Shown here in pieces: positions 17,129-27,207 of a stretch of 64,000 nt of DNA; the first letter of the stretch is position 1, and every line of letters begins with the position of its first letter. The notes under the pieces were generated by a model that was given only the letters and a program-made list of their open reading frames with translations, was not told the DNA's origin and searched no databases. The translations under genes and the position numbers were made by a program. The DNA is taken from NCBI RefSeq assembly GCF_000023945.1, contig NC_013158.1, positions 1,922,001 to 1,986,000 on the forward strand, read 5' to 3'. This stretch comes from Halorhabdus utahensis DSM 12940. Its GTDB lineage: Archaea; Halobacteriota; Halobacteria; Halobacteriales; Haloarculaceae.

Positions 17129-18664
17129 ATGACTCTGAAATCCGATGTTCACGACGATGTGAAGTCTGCTTGCAGAGACTACATATCCTCGATAAAACAA
17201 GGTGAAGACGAGATACCTACCGACACAGTCTTCAAACTGACCGGGTCTGGAGTGAGATTCAGAGAAACTACAGAAATTAACCGCCCTTCACTTGCGCTGA
17301 GGCGAAATCCGGGAGAACACTATTCTGGTGAATTTGAGTCTATTGCTGAACATATTGCTGATGAGCTCCCGTTTGAGATGGTTCCAGAAGTCGATATAGA
17401 CGGGGAAGGGAATCAATTCGTCGTCAATGAGGAGTTATCGGGGAAAATAGAGGATAGTCTAAGGGGCTTCGCCGGACTTGTCTTGGATTACGCTAGCAGC
17501 TTTGATTTCGATGATGCAGCCTTTGAGGCTGCTTACGATCGCCAGTTTGAACCAGATTATGCAGATCGAGAGAAGTATGAAATTCTTGTCCCGCTACGAG
17601 GCGGTAGAGCAGGATCGGATATAACTCTCGGGACAGGGCTTCAATTCGATAGCCAATTCGATGGCCCATATAATTTTTCTAACATAGAAATAACGGATGT
17701 CTCTGATGCTGAGTGGAACGGAATAGCGACATTCGATGCTCCTTTTGATGCGCCAACCAACACTCAACTCCCGGAACCCACTCAAGACTACTCTTACTCG
17801 AATGTACTGCGAGTAACTATCAAAAGAAGGCGCAAGAACGTCCGAGAATATATTCTGAATAATCGAGGAGGGGATCCTAGTAAACTCGATGCTGAATCCG
17901 TCTCCGTACTAACGGTGGACAACCTTTCATCCAAGATTCACGATCATCTGATGAGGGAATTAGTGGATACTCTCGAAAGAACCCTTCACCACTACAAACC
18001 ACGCTGTGACCCCGGGTTTGGAACGGGATATATACTGTCTCCGAGTTGGCTGGCATACCGTGGGATTGCTGTAGATATTGTTGATGAAGTAAATGTCGAG
18101 CGGGAGGCGGGGCACGGAGAAATAGTACTCGATGACGGTCAAAAAGGGTTCAGCGCGTTTTGGGACAGATATTCCTCTTACTTTACTGGTCAGGATTCTC
18201 ACTACGACAAGCCCCTTGTGAGATTTGAAGAGATGTTCCATAAGCGGAGAGACGAAGATGCAATCCTTGATTGTTTGATCGCTTTAGAAGGTACGCTTCT
18301 AAGAGGGACACAAGGATCTTCCTACACATTCCGGATCGGGCTACGTGGGAGTTTCCTACTTGACGGGTCGAATCGATTATCGTGGAACCGTGAGAAAATT
18401 AGGGATTTTCTTTCGGGGCTCTATGCCGTTCGAGGAGAGATTGTACATCAAGATAGATCGCTCGCGGATGCAATTGACGAGGTCAATAACAGTGAACTCG
18501 ACAATTATAGCGCCTCCGCTCTTGCTGAAGAGGCTCGTGTGGTTTTTGCCAAAATTCTACTTCGATATATCGACCATGACATCGACCACGGGTTATCGAT
18601 TAATGAGGTGAATCAAGATTTGGATCAGGCCGCACTTGACGCATCTTACTCACCGGGGCCATGA
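17129..18664 (+). CDS. Apea-like HEPN protein in the BREX operon
   Basis: 511 residues. The C-terminal ~150 look like an Apea-like HEPN domain: helix LDCLIALEGTLLRG, then FLSGLYAVRGEIVHQDRSLA with the HEPN RNase motif R-x4-H (RGEIVH, about residue 435), then EEARVVFAKILLRYI. The N-terminal ~350 residues are unassigned, with mixed sheet and helix and a YSNVLRVTIKRRRKN segment around 230. HEPN proteins often cleave RNA in abortive-type immunity. It starts 9 bases after pglZ and precedes the helicase by about 110 bases. GC is low compared with pglZ and brxHII. It is not among the canonical BREX parts I know, so an accessory effector role is inferred. Confidence 0.65.
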   Translation: MTLKSDVHDDVKSACRDYISSIKQGEDEIPTDTVFKLTGSGVRFRETTEINRPSLALRRNPGEHYSGEFESIAEHIADELPFEMVPEVDIDGEGNQFVVNEELSGKIEDSLRGFAGLVLDYASSFDFDDAAFEAAYDRQFEPDYADREKYEILVPLRGGRAGSDITLGTGLQFDSQFDGPYNFSNIEITDVSDAEWNGIATFDAPFDAPTNTQLPEPTQDYSYSNVLRVTIKRRRKNVREYILNNRGGDPSKLDAESVSVLTVDNLSSKIHDHLMRELVDTLERTLHHYKPRCDPGFGTGYILSPSWLAYRGIAVDIVDEVNVEREAGHGEIVLDDGQKGFSAFWDRYSSYFTGQDSHYDKPLVRFEEMFHKRRDEDAILDCLIALEGTLLRGTQGSSYTFRIGLRGSFLLDGSNRLSWNREKIRDFLSGLYAVRGEIVHQDRSLADAIDEVNNSELDNYSASALAEEARVVFAKILLRYIDHDIDHGLSINEVNQDLDQAALDASYSPGP

Positions 18665-18773
18665 TACCAAACCACGGCGACGGATGTGATTTAGCACCCA
18701 CCATGGGAGTAGGATCACCTATGACAAATAACATTCAAGATGTCGTGTTACATTTTAATCGAGGAATCACTCG

Positions 18774-21689
18774 ATGACGGACACGACATTCTCTTCCGGC
18801 CAACAAGTGATTCTCAACGGCACGTCCGCGGAGGTCATCCAGACGCGGACAGTTGGTGACATCGAGTATCTTCGAGCATACATCGACGGCGAGGGCGTCA
18901 AGACGGTCTGTCTGGACGACGTCGATATCCAGCCACACCAAACCGGGCTGGAGACCCTCTCCGGGCAGCAACTCGATGATCTTCATCCGGATCACGAGGC
19001 CGTATCTGCCCAGTGGTTCGACCTCCACACGCAGGCGACGAAGCTGAAGCTCGCCCACGAGCAGGGACAGTTGCTGAGCATTTCCAACTCGCTCGTCCGG
19101 CTGGAACCCTACCAGCTGGCGTGCGTCAATTGGGTGATGCAGAAACTCCGACAGCGTGCGCTCATCGGGGACGACGTCGGTCTCGGGAAGACCATCGAGG
19201 CGGGGCTCATCCTCAAAGAATTGAGTGCCCGAAACCGGGCCGACCGCGTCCTCTTCGTCGTCCCTGCCCACCTCCAGAAGAAGTGGATCCGGGATATGGA
19301 TCGCTTCTTCGACGTGGATCTCACCGTCGCTGACCGGGCGTGGGTCGAAGGCGAGCGTCGGCGTCTCGGAGAGGAGGCCAATATCTGGAATCAAGACCAG
19401 CAGCAACTCGTCACCAGTATGGCCTTCCTGCGGCAAGAGGAGTTCCGGTCGGCGCTCCGAGACGCGTTCTGGGATGTCGTCGTGGTCGACGAGGCCCACA
19501 AGGCCGCGAAGCGGGGCGACTCCCCGAGCAAGACGGCGAACATGGTCGAGACTGTTGCGGGCAACTCCGACTCACTCCTCCTCCTCAGTGCGACGCCTCA
19601 CGACGGGAAGGGAGAGGCATTCCGGTCGCTCGTCGAGTACATCGACCCCTTCCTCGTCGCCGAGAACCGCGAGCTCTCGCAGGAGACAGTCGACCGTGTG
19701 ATGATCCGACGCGGCAAGACGGACATCTACGACGACGACGGCGAGCGCATCTTCCCCGACCGGGAGGTCAACTCTGTCTCCGTCTCGATGACCCACGACG
19801 AACGGCAGTTCTACCGCGCCGTCACGGACTACGTCAAGAACGTCTACAATCGCTCTGAGAAGCTGAACGAGCCCGCGGTCGGGTTCGCGATGGCGCTCAT
19901 GCAGAAGCGGCTGGTCAGCAGCGTCGGCGCGATTCACGCCACGCTCCGCCGGCGGCTGAACGATTTGCTCGATGAACAGACGGCGACGGACGAACTCTCC
20001 GAGGAGGCCGAGGCCTACCTCGACGGCGAGGATCTGGACGAGGACGACAAGCAGCGAGCGGAAGACGAGATTGCCGGGCTGACCGTCGCCAGCAACGATG
20101 AACAACTCCAAGAGGAGATCGACACGCTCCGCGATCTCGTCTCACTCGCCGAAGACCTGCCCGTCGACTCGAAGGCCCAGAAGGTACGGCGGTTCATCAG
20201 CCAACTCCTCGAAGAGCAACCAGACGAGAAGCTCCTGCTGTTCACCGAGTACCGGGATACGCTCGACTACCTCCTCGACTTCGTACAGGACGAGCCGTGG
20301 GCCGAAGAGATTCTGGTCATCCACGGTGACGTCGACAAAGAGGAGCGGGCCCGCATCGAAGACGAGTTCAATCACGGCCAGTCGCGACTGCTGTTCGCGA
20401 CCGACGCGGCGAGCGAGGGGATCGACCTCCAGCATAGCTGCCACATTATGGCGAACTACGAGTTGCCGTGGAATCCCAACCGGCTCGAACAGCGCATCGG
20501 CCGGATCCACCGCTACGGGCAGGACAGGGAGGTCAAGGTCTGGAACTTCCTCTTTGATGACACTCGTGAGAGTGAAATCTTCGAGATGCTCCAGACCAAA
20601 GTCGAAGAGATTCGCTCGAAGCTCGGCAACACGGCGGACGTGCTCGGAATCCTCGACGACATCGACGTGGACTCGCTCATTATGGAGTCCATCCAGAACG
20701 ACGAGCCGCCGAGCGCAACCAAGGAGGAACTCGAGGACCTGATCGAGGAGCGCCAGCGCACGCTCGAAGAGTGGTACGAACGGAGTCTCGTCGACACCAG
20801 CACGTTCGACGCGGAGAGCCGCCGGCAGATACAGGAGGTCGTCGACGAGTCCGAAGACGTCTACGGGAGTGCCGGTGACATTCGGGAGTTCTTCGAGCAG
20901 GCAGTCGAGGCCTTCGGCGGCGAGTTCGAGAAGCGCGGCACCAATCTCTATCAGGCCGAATTACCCGAGGACATCCGACCCCCGGATGAGGATGCGACCT
21001 TCGGCCCGTTCACGTTCGACCGCGAATTTGCGATGGAGCACGAGGAAATCACGTTCGTAGCGCCCGACACGGACGTCCTCCAGCGACTCATGGCACGCGT
21101 GCTGGAGTTCGATCGGGGAGATGTCGGCCTCAAACTCCTCCCGTTCGTCGACACGCCGGGAGTTACCTACAATTATCGCGTAGCGTTCGAGGATGGCACC
21201 GGAGAGGCAATCCGGGAGGAGACAATCCCCGTCTTCGTCGACGCGGAGCAACGGGATGCCCAACAAGGGCTCGGTGAGCGCGTCGTCGAGGGCGAGACGG
21301 TGTCTGCGAAACCAGGGGTGGATGACATCCGGACAGTAGTGGACGCCGAAGACGAACTTCGTGAAGCCGCCGACCGCTATGTGAGTGCTCGGGTGAACGA
21401 GATCAAGTCCGACCTCAGTTCCAAACGCCACGAAGAGACTGCCCGGGAACTCGAAAACCTCAACGAGTACGCACAGTCCGAACGCGAGCGCATCGAGTCC
21501 TTTATCGAGGAGTACGAACGCAAGTCCGAGGCCGGCTCGGATATGGACATCGCGATCCGGGGCCAGCGTGAGCGTCTCGAAAAACTCGAAGAGCGAATCG
21601 AGACGCGTCGCCAAGAGCTGAAACGTCGGGAGCAGGTCATCTCGCTGGCGCCCGAGGTCGAGAACTACTGTTTGACACTACCACTCTGA
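18774..21689 (+). CDS. brxHII: BrxHII-like SNF2-family helicase
   Basis: 971 residues. Helicase motifs run in order: LIGDDVGLGKTIEAGLILKE (motif I, about 132-151), VVVDEAHKAAKRGDS (motif II), LLLLSATPHDGKGE (motif III), then the second lobe with LLFTEYRDTLDYLLDF, ATDAASEGIDLQ and NRLEQRIGRIHRYGQ. The C-terminal ~350 residues are acidic and helical, ending in a coiled coil (about 880-960). BREX types 3 and 5 carry such a helicase (BrxHII) in place of BrxL. It closes the defence operon on the right. The ATG at 18774 follows a purine-rich GAGGAA at about 8 bases. DISARM DrmD is a related alternative, but the BREX partners decide. Confidence 0.8.
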   Translation: MTDTTFSSGQQVILNGTSAEVIQTRTVGDIEYLRAYIDGEGVKTVCLDDVDIQPHQTGLETLSGQQLDDLHPDHEAVSAQWFDLHTQATKLKLAHEQGQLLSISNSLVRLEPYQLACVNWVMQKLRQRALIGDDVGLGKTIEAGLILKELSARNRADRVLFVVPAHLQKKWIRDMDRFFDVDLTVADRAWVEGERRRLGEEANIWNQDQQQLVTSMAFLRQEEFRSALRDAFWDVVVVDEAHKAAKRGDSPSKTANMVETVAGNSDSLLLLSATPHDGKGEAFRSLVEYIDPFLVAENRELSQETVDRVMIRRGKTDIYDDDGERIFPDREVNSVSVSMTHDERQFYRAVTDYVKNVYNRSEKLNEPAVGFAMALMQKRLVSSVGAIHATLRRRLNDLLDEQTATDELSEEAEAYLDGEDLDEDDKQRAEDEIAGLTVASNDEQLQEEIDTLRDLVSLAEDLPVDSKAQKVRRFISQLLEEQPDEKLLLFTEYRDTLDYLLDFVQDEPWAEEILVIHGDVDKEERARIEDEFNHGQSRLLFATDAASEGIDLQHSCHIMANYELPWNPNRLEQRIGRIHRYGQDREVKVWNFLFDDTRESEIFEMLQTKVEEIRSKLGNTADVLGILDDIDVDSLIMESIQNDEPPSATKEELEDLIEERQRTLEEWYERSLVDTSTFDAESRRQIQEVVDESEDVYGSAGDIREFFEQAVEAFGGEFEKRGTNLYQAELPEDIRPPDEDATFGPFTFDREFAMEHEEITFVAPDTDVLQRLMARVLEFDRGDVGLKLLPFVDTPGVTYNYRVAFEDGTGEAIREETIPVFVDAEQRDAQQGLGERVVEGETVSAKPGVDDIRTVVDAEDELREAADRYVSARVNEIKSDLSSKRHEETARELENLNEYAQSERERIESFIEEYERKSEAGSDMDIAIRGQRERLEKLEERIETRRQELKRREQVISLAPEVENYCLTLPL

Positions 21690-21709
21690 CAACTAAATCA
21701 TAGACGCAC

Positions 21710-24589
21710 CTATCGAATAGTAGGATTCTCTCCCTGATCGCTCCTATTTGATTCTCGTTCGATTTTAACCAGATCCGAGAGAGATTCCATCGAGAGTGGA
21801 TCGATGGCTACGACAGTACCTTTACCAGAATAAAAGAGACTCGGTTCAATCTCTCGATCGGGATACAGCTGTCGGACGACATGATAGTAGACGCTTAGCT
21901 GTTTGCGATACTCGGTTTCGGCGTCCCGGGTACGGTCGGTCTTGTAGTCGACGATCTCGACACGATCGCCAGTCACGTGAAGCAAGTCGATCACGCCGGA
22001 GATAGTCACTTCCTGCTCGCCGACCGACACCGGCAGGTACGCGTCCTCTTCGACGTGCAGCTCTCCCTCCAGCTCATCGATGAAGTCTCGAACTCGCCGT
22101 TCGTCATCACTCGCAGGCTCGACAGCCTCGCCGTCGGCATACTGTTCGGCGAACTCGTGAACTCGATTCCCGAACTCGATCCCACGACCGTCGTCGCGAT
22201 CCTCGAACACGCGATCGTCCATCAGTGCGTGTGGTGACTGGCCAGCCGGCACGTCGGGCTCCGGGATCGACACCTGCAATCGCGTCTGTTCGGTCCGATC
22301 GATCCTGGACTCTTCAAGGTCCGGCTCGACGGATTCGGGTTCCAGCGGCAAATTCTCGAACAGCGGACTCGGCTCCGCGCCCGCCGAAAAGAGCAGGTGA
22401 TCCTGCGCTCGCGTCATCGCGACGTAGAGCAGACGGCGCTCCTCGTCGTAGTCACGACCCAGACACGCCGACAGCACGCGATACCGCCAGTTGTCGTAGA
22501 GGTGGGGCTGACCGTGGGCTGTCGAAGACAGTTTCGTCTGGCGCAGGCCGATCGGATCCTCGAAGCGAATCCGATCGTCGCCGCCGCCCGCTGGCGGGAA
22601 ACTGTACCGGTTGATATTCGCGACGATCACGATCGGGTGTTCCAGCCCCTTGGCCGCGTGGATCGTCTGGACGGTGATCGAGTCCCCGCCCGGGTTGTCG
22701 TCGATCTCGTGGGTCGCCTCAGCGTCCAGACTCCGCTCGATGAAGCGGATCATCCCGCCGAGATTCCGCGTCGTCCCGTCCGAGACATCCTGCAGGAGGG
22801 CGACGAGCGAACTCGCGTAGGCGTCCTCAAATCCGTAGCGCTCGAAGACCTGCCGGGCGATCGCACCGATCGACTCCATCGCCGCGAGTCGGTCGCGAAA
22901 CGCGTCCATCGCGTCGGGATACGTGTGCTCGTCGAGAATCTGCTCGACCTCTGCGAGCGTGTAGCCCGCCCGTTCGAGGACGACCGCCCAGCCACGTCGC
23001 GAGTCCTCGTCGGCGAGAATCCGGAGCCATGCAAGCAGCAGGATCGCCTGATCGGTCTCGAAGAGCTTCACGCCGCCCTCGTAGGCGACCGGGACGCCGA
23101 ACTCGTCGGCCGTGGTCTGTAACTCCCGCCCGAAGCGTCGCGTTCGGGTGAGGACCGCGATGTCGTCGTAGCGTGGCGTGCGAAGGTCGCCGTTCTCGTC
23201 AACCGCGTAGTCGTCGTTGCCGACGATCGTCTCGATCCGATCGAGGATCGCCTCGTGTTCGCTCGCACTCGTGAACGCCGCGATCGTCGAGTGGTCCCGA
23301 TCGGTCGCCGCCTCGAGGCCGTCGATATCCTCGACGGTTCGGTCGACCGACTCGCTACCCGTCGCGGGCACCGTCAGGGCGTGCCGCGAGAGGTCCAGAA
23401 TCGACTGCGTCGAGCGGTAGTTCCGCCGCAATGGGATCGTGGTTACCTCCTCGATGGGGAAGGCGACGCGTTCGTGCTCGCCGTTGAGTTCGCGTTTGTA
23501 CGCCCGGAGTCGTCGTTCGAACGAGCGAATGTTCTCGACGGCGGCGTACTGAAACCCGTAGATCGACTGTTTCCAGTCGCCAACGACACAGAGGTTGTCG
23601 GTCCCGGCGAGCAAGAGTGTGAGCTTGAACTGGATCTCGCTGGTGTCCTGGAACTCGTCGACCATCACCTGCTCGAAGGCGATCGACTCCCGGAGCGCGT
23701 GATCCTCACACAATTGGACGAAAGCGAATAGCTGGAGGAAGCTGAAGTTGAGGTAGTTCCGCCGGACCGCGAACTGGATATACTCGACGTACACGTCGTG
23801 GATGAACTCCGTCAGCGCCTCGCGGTCCTCCACGAACGCTTCCTCCGCCCACCGGTCGTCGATCGAGGGATAGCCCTCTCGCAACTCGTCCTCGCTGGGG
23901 GCGTCCGGGAGGAAGCAGCGATCGCGCTCGAACCCGCTCAGGGAGGTGCGAAGGTTCGACTGTGTGGCTCCGTTCGCTCCCTCGTTTGGTGCGTTCGCCT
24001 CGGCAAACAACTCCTCGAAGGCCCCGAAATCGCCGTCCAGAGCGGCCGCACCATCGCGATACCACCCGTCAACAGTGGGGAAGACGCCCTTCGCGGCGAG
24101 TTCCCTGATCAACTCGAGCAGGGCGGTCGGATCGTTGAGCACCCGGAACACGGCCTCGTGTTCGGGATGGGCGTCGACGAACTGCGAGAGGAAGGTCCGA
24201 AAGCGATCGGCCTCGATGACCTCGTTTTCGAGCAGCTGCGTCGATTGGGTGATCTGGTCGTCGATGCCGAGGTACGAGGGCGCGTCGGCCCCGTATTCGA
24301 GGAGCAGGTCGTGACAGAAGCTGTGGAACGTGCTGATCGGTGCGTCCCGGAGCGCAGACATCGAGTAGTCACACCGCGCGACGACGCGCTCTTTCATCTC
24401 GGTGGCGGCGTTGTTCGTGAACGTGACCAGCAGCACGTCGTCAGGCTCGTACCCCTCACTCAGTAGGTTCGCATACCGACGCGTGATCGCGAACGTCTTG
24501 CCCGTCCCCGCGCCGGCGTCGACGACGTGAATCCCCTCGATCGCCTCAATCAATTCGCGCTGCCGGGCGTTCGGCGTGGGCTCAGTCAT
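21710..24589 (-). CDS. AddA/RecB-like UvrD-family helicase-nuclease
   Basis: About 959 residues from ATG 24589; a GTG at 24598 is an alternative. UvrD motifs are VDAGAGTGKTFAITRRYANL (motif I), VLLVTFTNNAATEMKERV (Ia), MVDEFQDTSEIQFKLTLLL (II), VVGDWKQSIYGFQYA (III), TIPLRRNYRSTQSILDLSRH (IV) and VQTIHAAKGLEHPIVIVANI (V), plus YVAMTRAQDHL (VI). A C-terminal PD-(D/E)xK nuclease has ISGVIDLLHVTG and VEIVDYKTDRTRD. It overlaps the upstream AddB-like gene by 8 bases. Such pairs process double-strand DNA ends in recombination repair and degrade foreign DNA. It converges with brxHII, with only about 20 bases between stops. Confidence 0.85.
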   Translation of the reverse strand: MTEPTPNARQRELIEAIEGIHVVDAGAGTGKTFAITRRYANLLSEGYEPDDVLLVTFTNNAATEMKERVVARCDYSMSALRDAPISTFHSFCHDLLLEYGADAPSYLGIDDQITQSTQLLENEVIEADRFRTFLSQFVDAHPEHEAVFRVLNDPTALLELIRELAAKGVFPTVDGWYRDGAAALDGDFGAFEELFAEANAPNEGANGATQSNLRTSLSGFERDRCFLPDAPSEDELREGYPSIDDRWAEEAFVEDREALTEFIHDVYVEYIQFAVRRNYLNFSFLQLFAFVQLCEDHALRESIAFEQVMVDEFQDTSEIQFKLTLLLAGTDNLCVVGDWKQSIYGFQYAAVENIRSFERRLRAYKRELNGEHERVAFPIEEVTTIPLRRNYRSTQSILDLSRHALTVPATGSESVDRTVEDIDGLEAATDRDHSTIAAFTSASEHEAILDRIETIVGNDDYAVDENGDLRTPRYDDIAVLTRTRRFGRELQTTADEFGVPVAYEGGVKLFETDQAILLLAWLRILADEDSRRGWAVVLERAGYTLAEVEQILDEHTYPDAMDAFRDRLAAMESIGAIARQVFERYGFEDAYASSLVALLQDVSDGTTRNLGGMIRFIERSLDAEATHEIDDNPGGDSITVQTIHAAKGLEHPIVIVANINRYSFPPAGGGDDRIRFEDPIGLRQTKLSSTAHGQPHLYDNWRYRVLSACLGRDYDEERRLLYVAMTRAQDHLLFSAGAEPSPLFENLPLEPESVEPDLEESRIDRTEQTRLQVSIPEPDVPAGQSPHALMDDRVFEDRDDGRGIEFGNRVHEFAEQYADGEAVEPASDDERRVRDFIDELEGELHVEEDAYLPVSVGEQEVTISGVIDLLHVTGDRVEIVDYKTDRTRDAETEYRKQLSVYYHVVRQLYPDREIEPSLFYSGKGTVVAIDPLSMESLSDLVKIERESNRSDQGENPTIR

Positions 24590-27167
24590 CGAAACCACCG
24601 CCCTCTGTCAGCAGCAGGTCACGATGGGTCACGCGATCCAGGTTAGGATCGCCGACCGGGAACGACGACTCTCGATACTCGTTGATCAGGGCGATCTGCT
24701 CGTCGAGGAACGCCTCGAACGCCTCGACATCGTCCCGGAAATAGTTCTCGCCACGCAGGTCGAGCAAAGTTTTGAGCGCGCTCTCGATTCCCGACGTGAC
24801 ATACTTGTACTCGCCGACTCGGTCGCGAGCGTACCTGACGAATGCATCCGCAAACTCGGTATCGAGGAGTATCTCCTTCTCGTCGACGTCGGGAAACGTG
24901 TGCGAACCGAGGAACTGGGCATACGCGTCATATCCCAACTTTTCGAGTGTTTTCCGTCGATCGTTGCTCTCCGCGACGCCCTCACAGAGTGCGTCGAACG
25001 CCGTCTGTGAGCCGACCCACTCGTCGAACGCCACGGGATAGTAGGTCACGCGGACGAGCGCGTCCTCGACATCGGCGGTTCCAGTAATGGCATCGTCGAC
25101 CAGGTCAAGGAAGTGATAGAACACGAAATCGATCGGCTCGTCGGGACGAACCCGACGGTGATGGGCGAGATAGAGCATGGCCTGAAAGTCGGGTTTGTCG
25201 TGAATCTCCTCGATCGACGAGCGATCCACGACCTGTGACGCGGATTTCGCCGACCCGCTTTTGTAATCGAGAAGTTGCGTCGGGGAGTGAATGAGATCCA
25301 CCTTGCCTCTCCCGCCGAGTTCCGGATTTTCGAACCACTGCTCGGTGATCGGTGAATCGATCGGGTGATCGAAATAGTTGGCGACGAGATTCCCAAAGGG
25401 CAACACCTCGTACTCGCTGTAGTCACGCTCGACCGGTGGATTCTCGTCGATGAATCGCTCGATCAGGTCAAGCCCCACGTCGAATTCCGTTTCGAGGACG
25501 TCACGATCCACCTGATCGACGAACGGCCGGAGTTCGTCGAGAAAGAGATCGACGAGTTCAGCTCGATCCGCATCGGCGACTACGTCCGGGTGGTTGACGT
25601 AGAACTCGGCGAAGTCGTGATAGCAATTCCCTTTCCGGAAGTAGTCCCGATCGGGTTGCTCGACCACCTGATCGAAGAAGTAATCGCGCGGACAGTTGAC
25701 GAACGTGGACAGACTCGACTGGCTGATCGTCTCGATCGACTCGGGCGCTGCGCTGACGGGGTCGTGCTCGAACCCGGTCGAGCCATCTCCTCGCCGATAC
25801 GTGTGCGGGATCGTCTCGAAATCGTCGAACGTCTCGATGTCGTCGTCCAGAAGGTCGTGGAAGTACAGACACGGCCGGACGGGTTCGCCGGCGCTGGTCT
25901 CCTGAACGAGATAATACTGTTCGCGACCGTTCTGGAGGAGGAGCTGGAACTGCCGGAGGTGCTCACGGTCTTTCCGTTCGGTGTCGATCCACGGCCGATC
26001 GATGACCTGGTGGGTCCAGTCTGCATCCAGTCCGAGATAGAAGACGGCGGGCCGGTCGACGTAGGTCGAGGTGTTCGCGTCGGCGAGCAGGACGCCGCTG
26101 TCCTCGCGGTCGATCGGTACGTCGAACGCACTGAAGTAGAATTCGAGATCGTCGAGTCGGCCGTCCGTGACCGTCTTGTCCACCAACCCGAGCACGTCGA
26201 GTTCGTCCCGAACGACGTTCAGTGACCGGTCCGACAGCTCCTCGAACTCCCGGATCGCTTCGCCGAACGTCCACTCGGGGACGTTCGCACAGAACGCCTG
26301 CATCGGTTCGGCCGCCGCACTTTCGAGTTCACCCAGGAGTTTGTCCTCGTCGTCGACGGGGAGGTCGATTCCGAGCCCGCGAGCGATCGGTCGCACGTCC
26401 CCGACGCGGGCTCTCGAATCGGCGTGCGCTAACCTGAGTAGTTCGAGGAACGTCCGCAGTCCCTCGTCGTCCGCGAAGCCTGGCCCGCCGTGGAAGGGGA
26501 TGTCCCGCGCTTCGAGTGCCGATTCTATCAACGCGGGGAAGGGTCCGCCGCGGTCCATGACGATCGCCACGTCGTCGGCGTTGTCGCTGGTCACGTTGTC
26601 CACGATCGCCTCGACGATCGCTGTCCGGGACGCGAAGCTGTGGAACGCCGGCAGGTCGAAGGCCTCGCTCGTGAGCGGGTCGATCACGTCGTACTCGGCG
26701 GGCAGGATCGACCGGTCCAGCGCGCTGAACTGGGATTCGCCGATGACGGCGACCTCACGGTCGTCGTCGATCCGGTACTCCTCAAGATCGCGATGCGCAC
26801 TCTCGACGGACGCGATGACCTCGAGTACCTCCCGCGTTTTCGGTGTATCGTAGCGTTCGAACTCGAGGATCGCCTGTCGATCACCTGTCTCCTCCCAACA
26901 ACCGAGGATCAACTCGACCAGATGAGCGGCCTGTTTCCAGGGCAGTGCCGTCGACTCGATCACGTCGAGAAAGAGCTGTCGTTGGTCCTGCGGTCGGAAC
27001 TCGTCGGCCGCGAGCATCTGTGGCGTGGCCGCGAACCGACCAAGTCGTGGGTGGTCCAGCCGTCGATTGAGCGCAAGACTGAGCGGCGCGTCGACCGTCA
27101 ACACGAGATCGTAGCCCGCCACCGCCTCGAAGAGATCGTCGATAGAACGAGCCCGTTGAACTGGCAT
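24582..27167 (-). CDS. AddB-like PD-(D/E)xK nuclease partner
   Basis: 861 residues. The C-terminal nuclease core is GRGKVDLIHSPTQLLDYKSG (about 620-640), preceded by SSLSTFVNCPRDYFF (about 470-485), which resembles the AddB/Cas4 entry helix. No clear Walker A is present in the N-terminal helicase-like part. I see only one of the cysteines expected for an AddB-type Fe-S cluster, so the cluster is probably absent. It is the first gene of the pair and overlaps AddA by 8 bases. It begins about 40 bases from the divergent DUF457 gene. The role is inferred as the scaffolding, second-nuclease subunit of an end-resection complex. Confidence 0.75.
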   Translation of the reverse strand: MPVQRARSIDDLFEAVAGYDLVLTVDAPLSLALNRRLDHPRLGRFAATPQMLAADEFRPQDQRQLFLDVIESTALPWKQAAHLVELILGCWEETGDRQAILEFERYDTPKTREVLEVIASVESAHRDLEEYRIDDDREVAVIGESQFSALDRSILPAEYDVIDPLTSEAFDLPAFHSFASRTAIVEAIVDNVTSDNADDVAIVMDRGGPFPALIESALEARDIPFHGGPGFADDEGLRTFLELLRLAHADSRARVGDVRPIARGLGIDLPVDDEDKLLGELESAAAEPMQAFCANVPEWTFGEAIREFEELSDRSLNVVRDELDVLGLVDKTVTDGRLDDLEFYFSAFDVPIDREDSGVLLADANTSTYVDRPAVFYLGLDADWTHQVIDRPWIDTERKDREHLRQFQLLLQNGREQYYLVQETSAGEPVRPCLYFHDLLDDDIETFDDFETIPHTYRRGDGSTGFEHDPVSAAPESIETISQSSLSTFVNCPRDYFFDQVVEQPDRDYFRKGNCYHDFAEFYVNHPDVVADADRAELVDLFLDELRPFVDQVDRDVLETEFDVGLDLIERFIDENPPVERDYSEYEVLPFGNLVANYFDHPIDSPITEQWFENPELGGRGKVDLIHSPTQLLDYKSGSAKSASQVVDRSSIEEIHDKPDFQAMLYLAHHRRVRPDEPIDFVFYHFLDLVDDAITGTADVEDALVRVTYYPVAFDEWVGSQTAFDALCEGVAESNDRRKTLEKLGYDAYAQFLGSHTFPDVDEKEILLDTEFADAFVRYARDRVGEYKYVTSGIESALKTLLDLRGENYFRDDVEAFEAFLDEQIALINEYRESSFPVGDPNLDRVTHRDLLLTEGGGFDD

Positions 27168-27207
27168 ACTCTGAGTCCTCCCTGACGTAACAAAAAAGGG
27201 GCGTCCT

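Noticed and set aside
9651-21689. DISARM system
   Set aside because: A methyltransferase and SNF2-type helicase are present, but PglZ, BrxB and BrxC define BREX and no DrmA/DrmB was seen.
7947-24589. Gabija (OLD nuclease plus UvrD helicase)
   Set aside because: The UvrD-type gene is over 12 kb away, belongs to an AddA/AddB-like pair and has its own nuclease domain.
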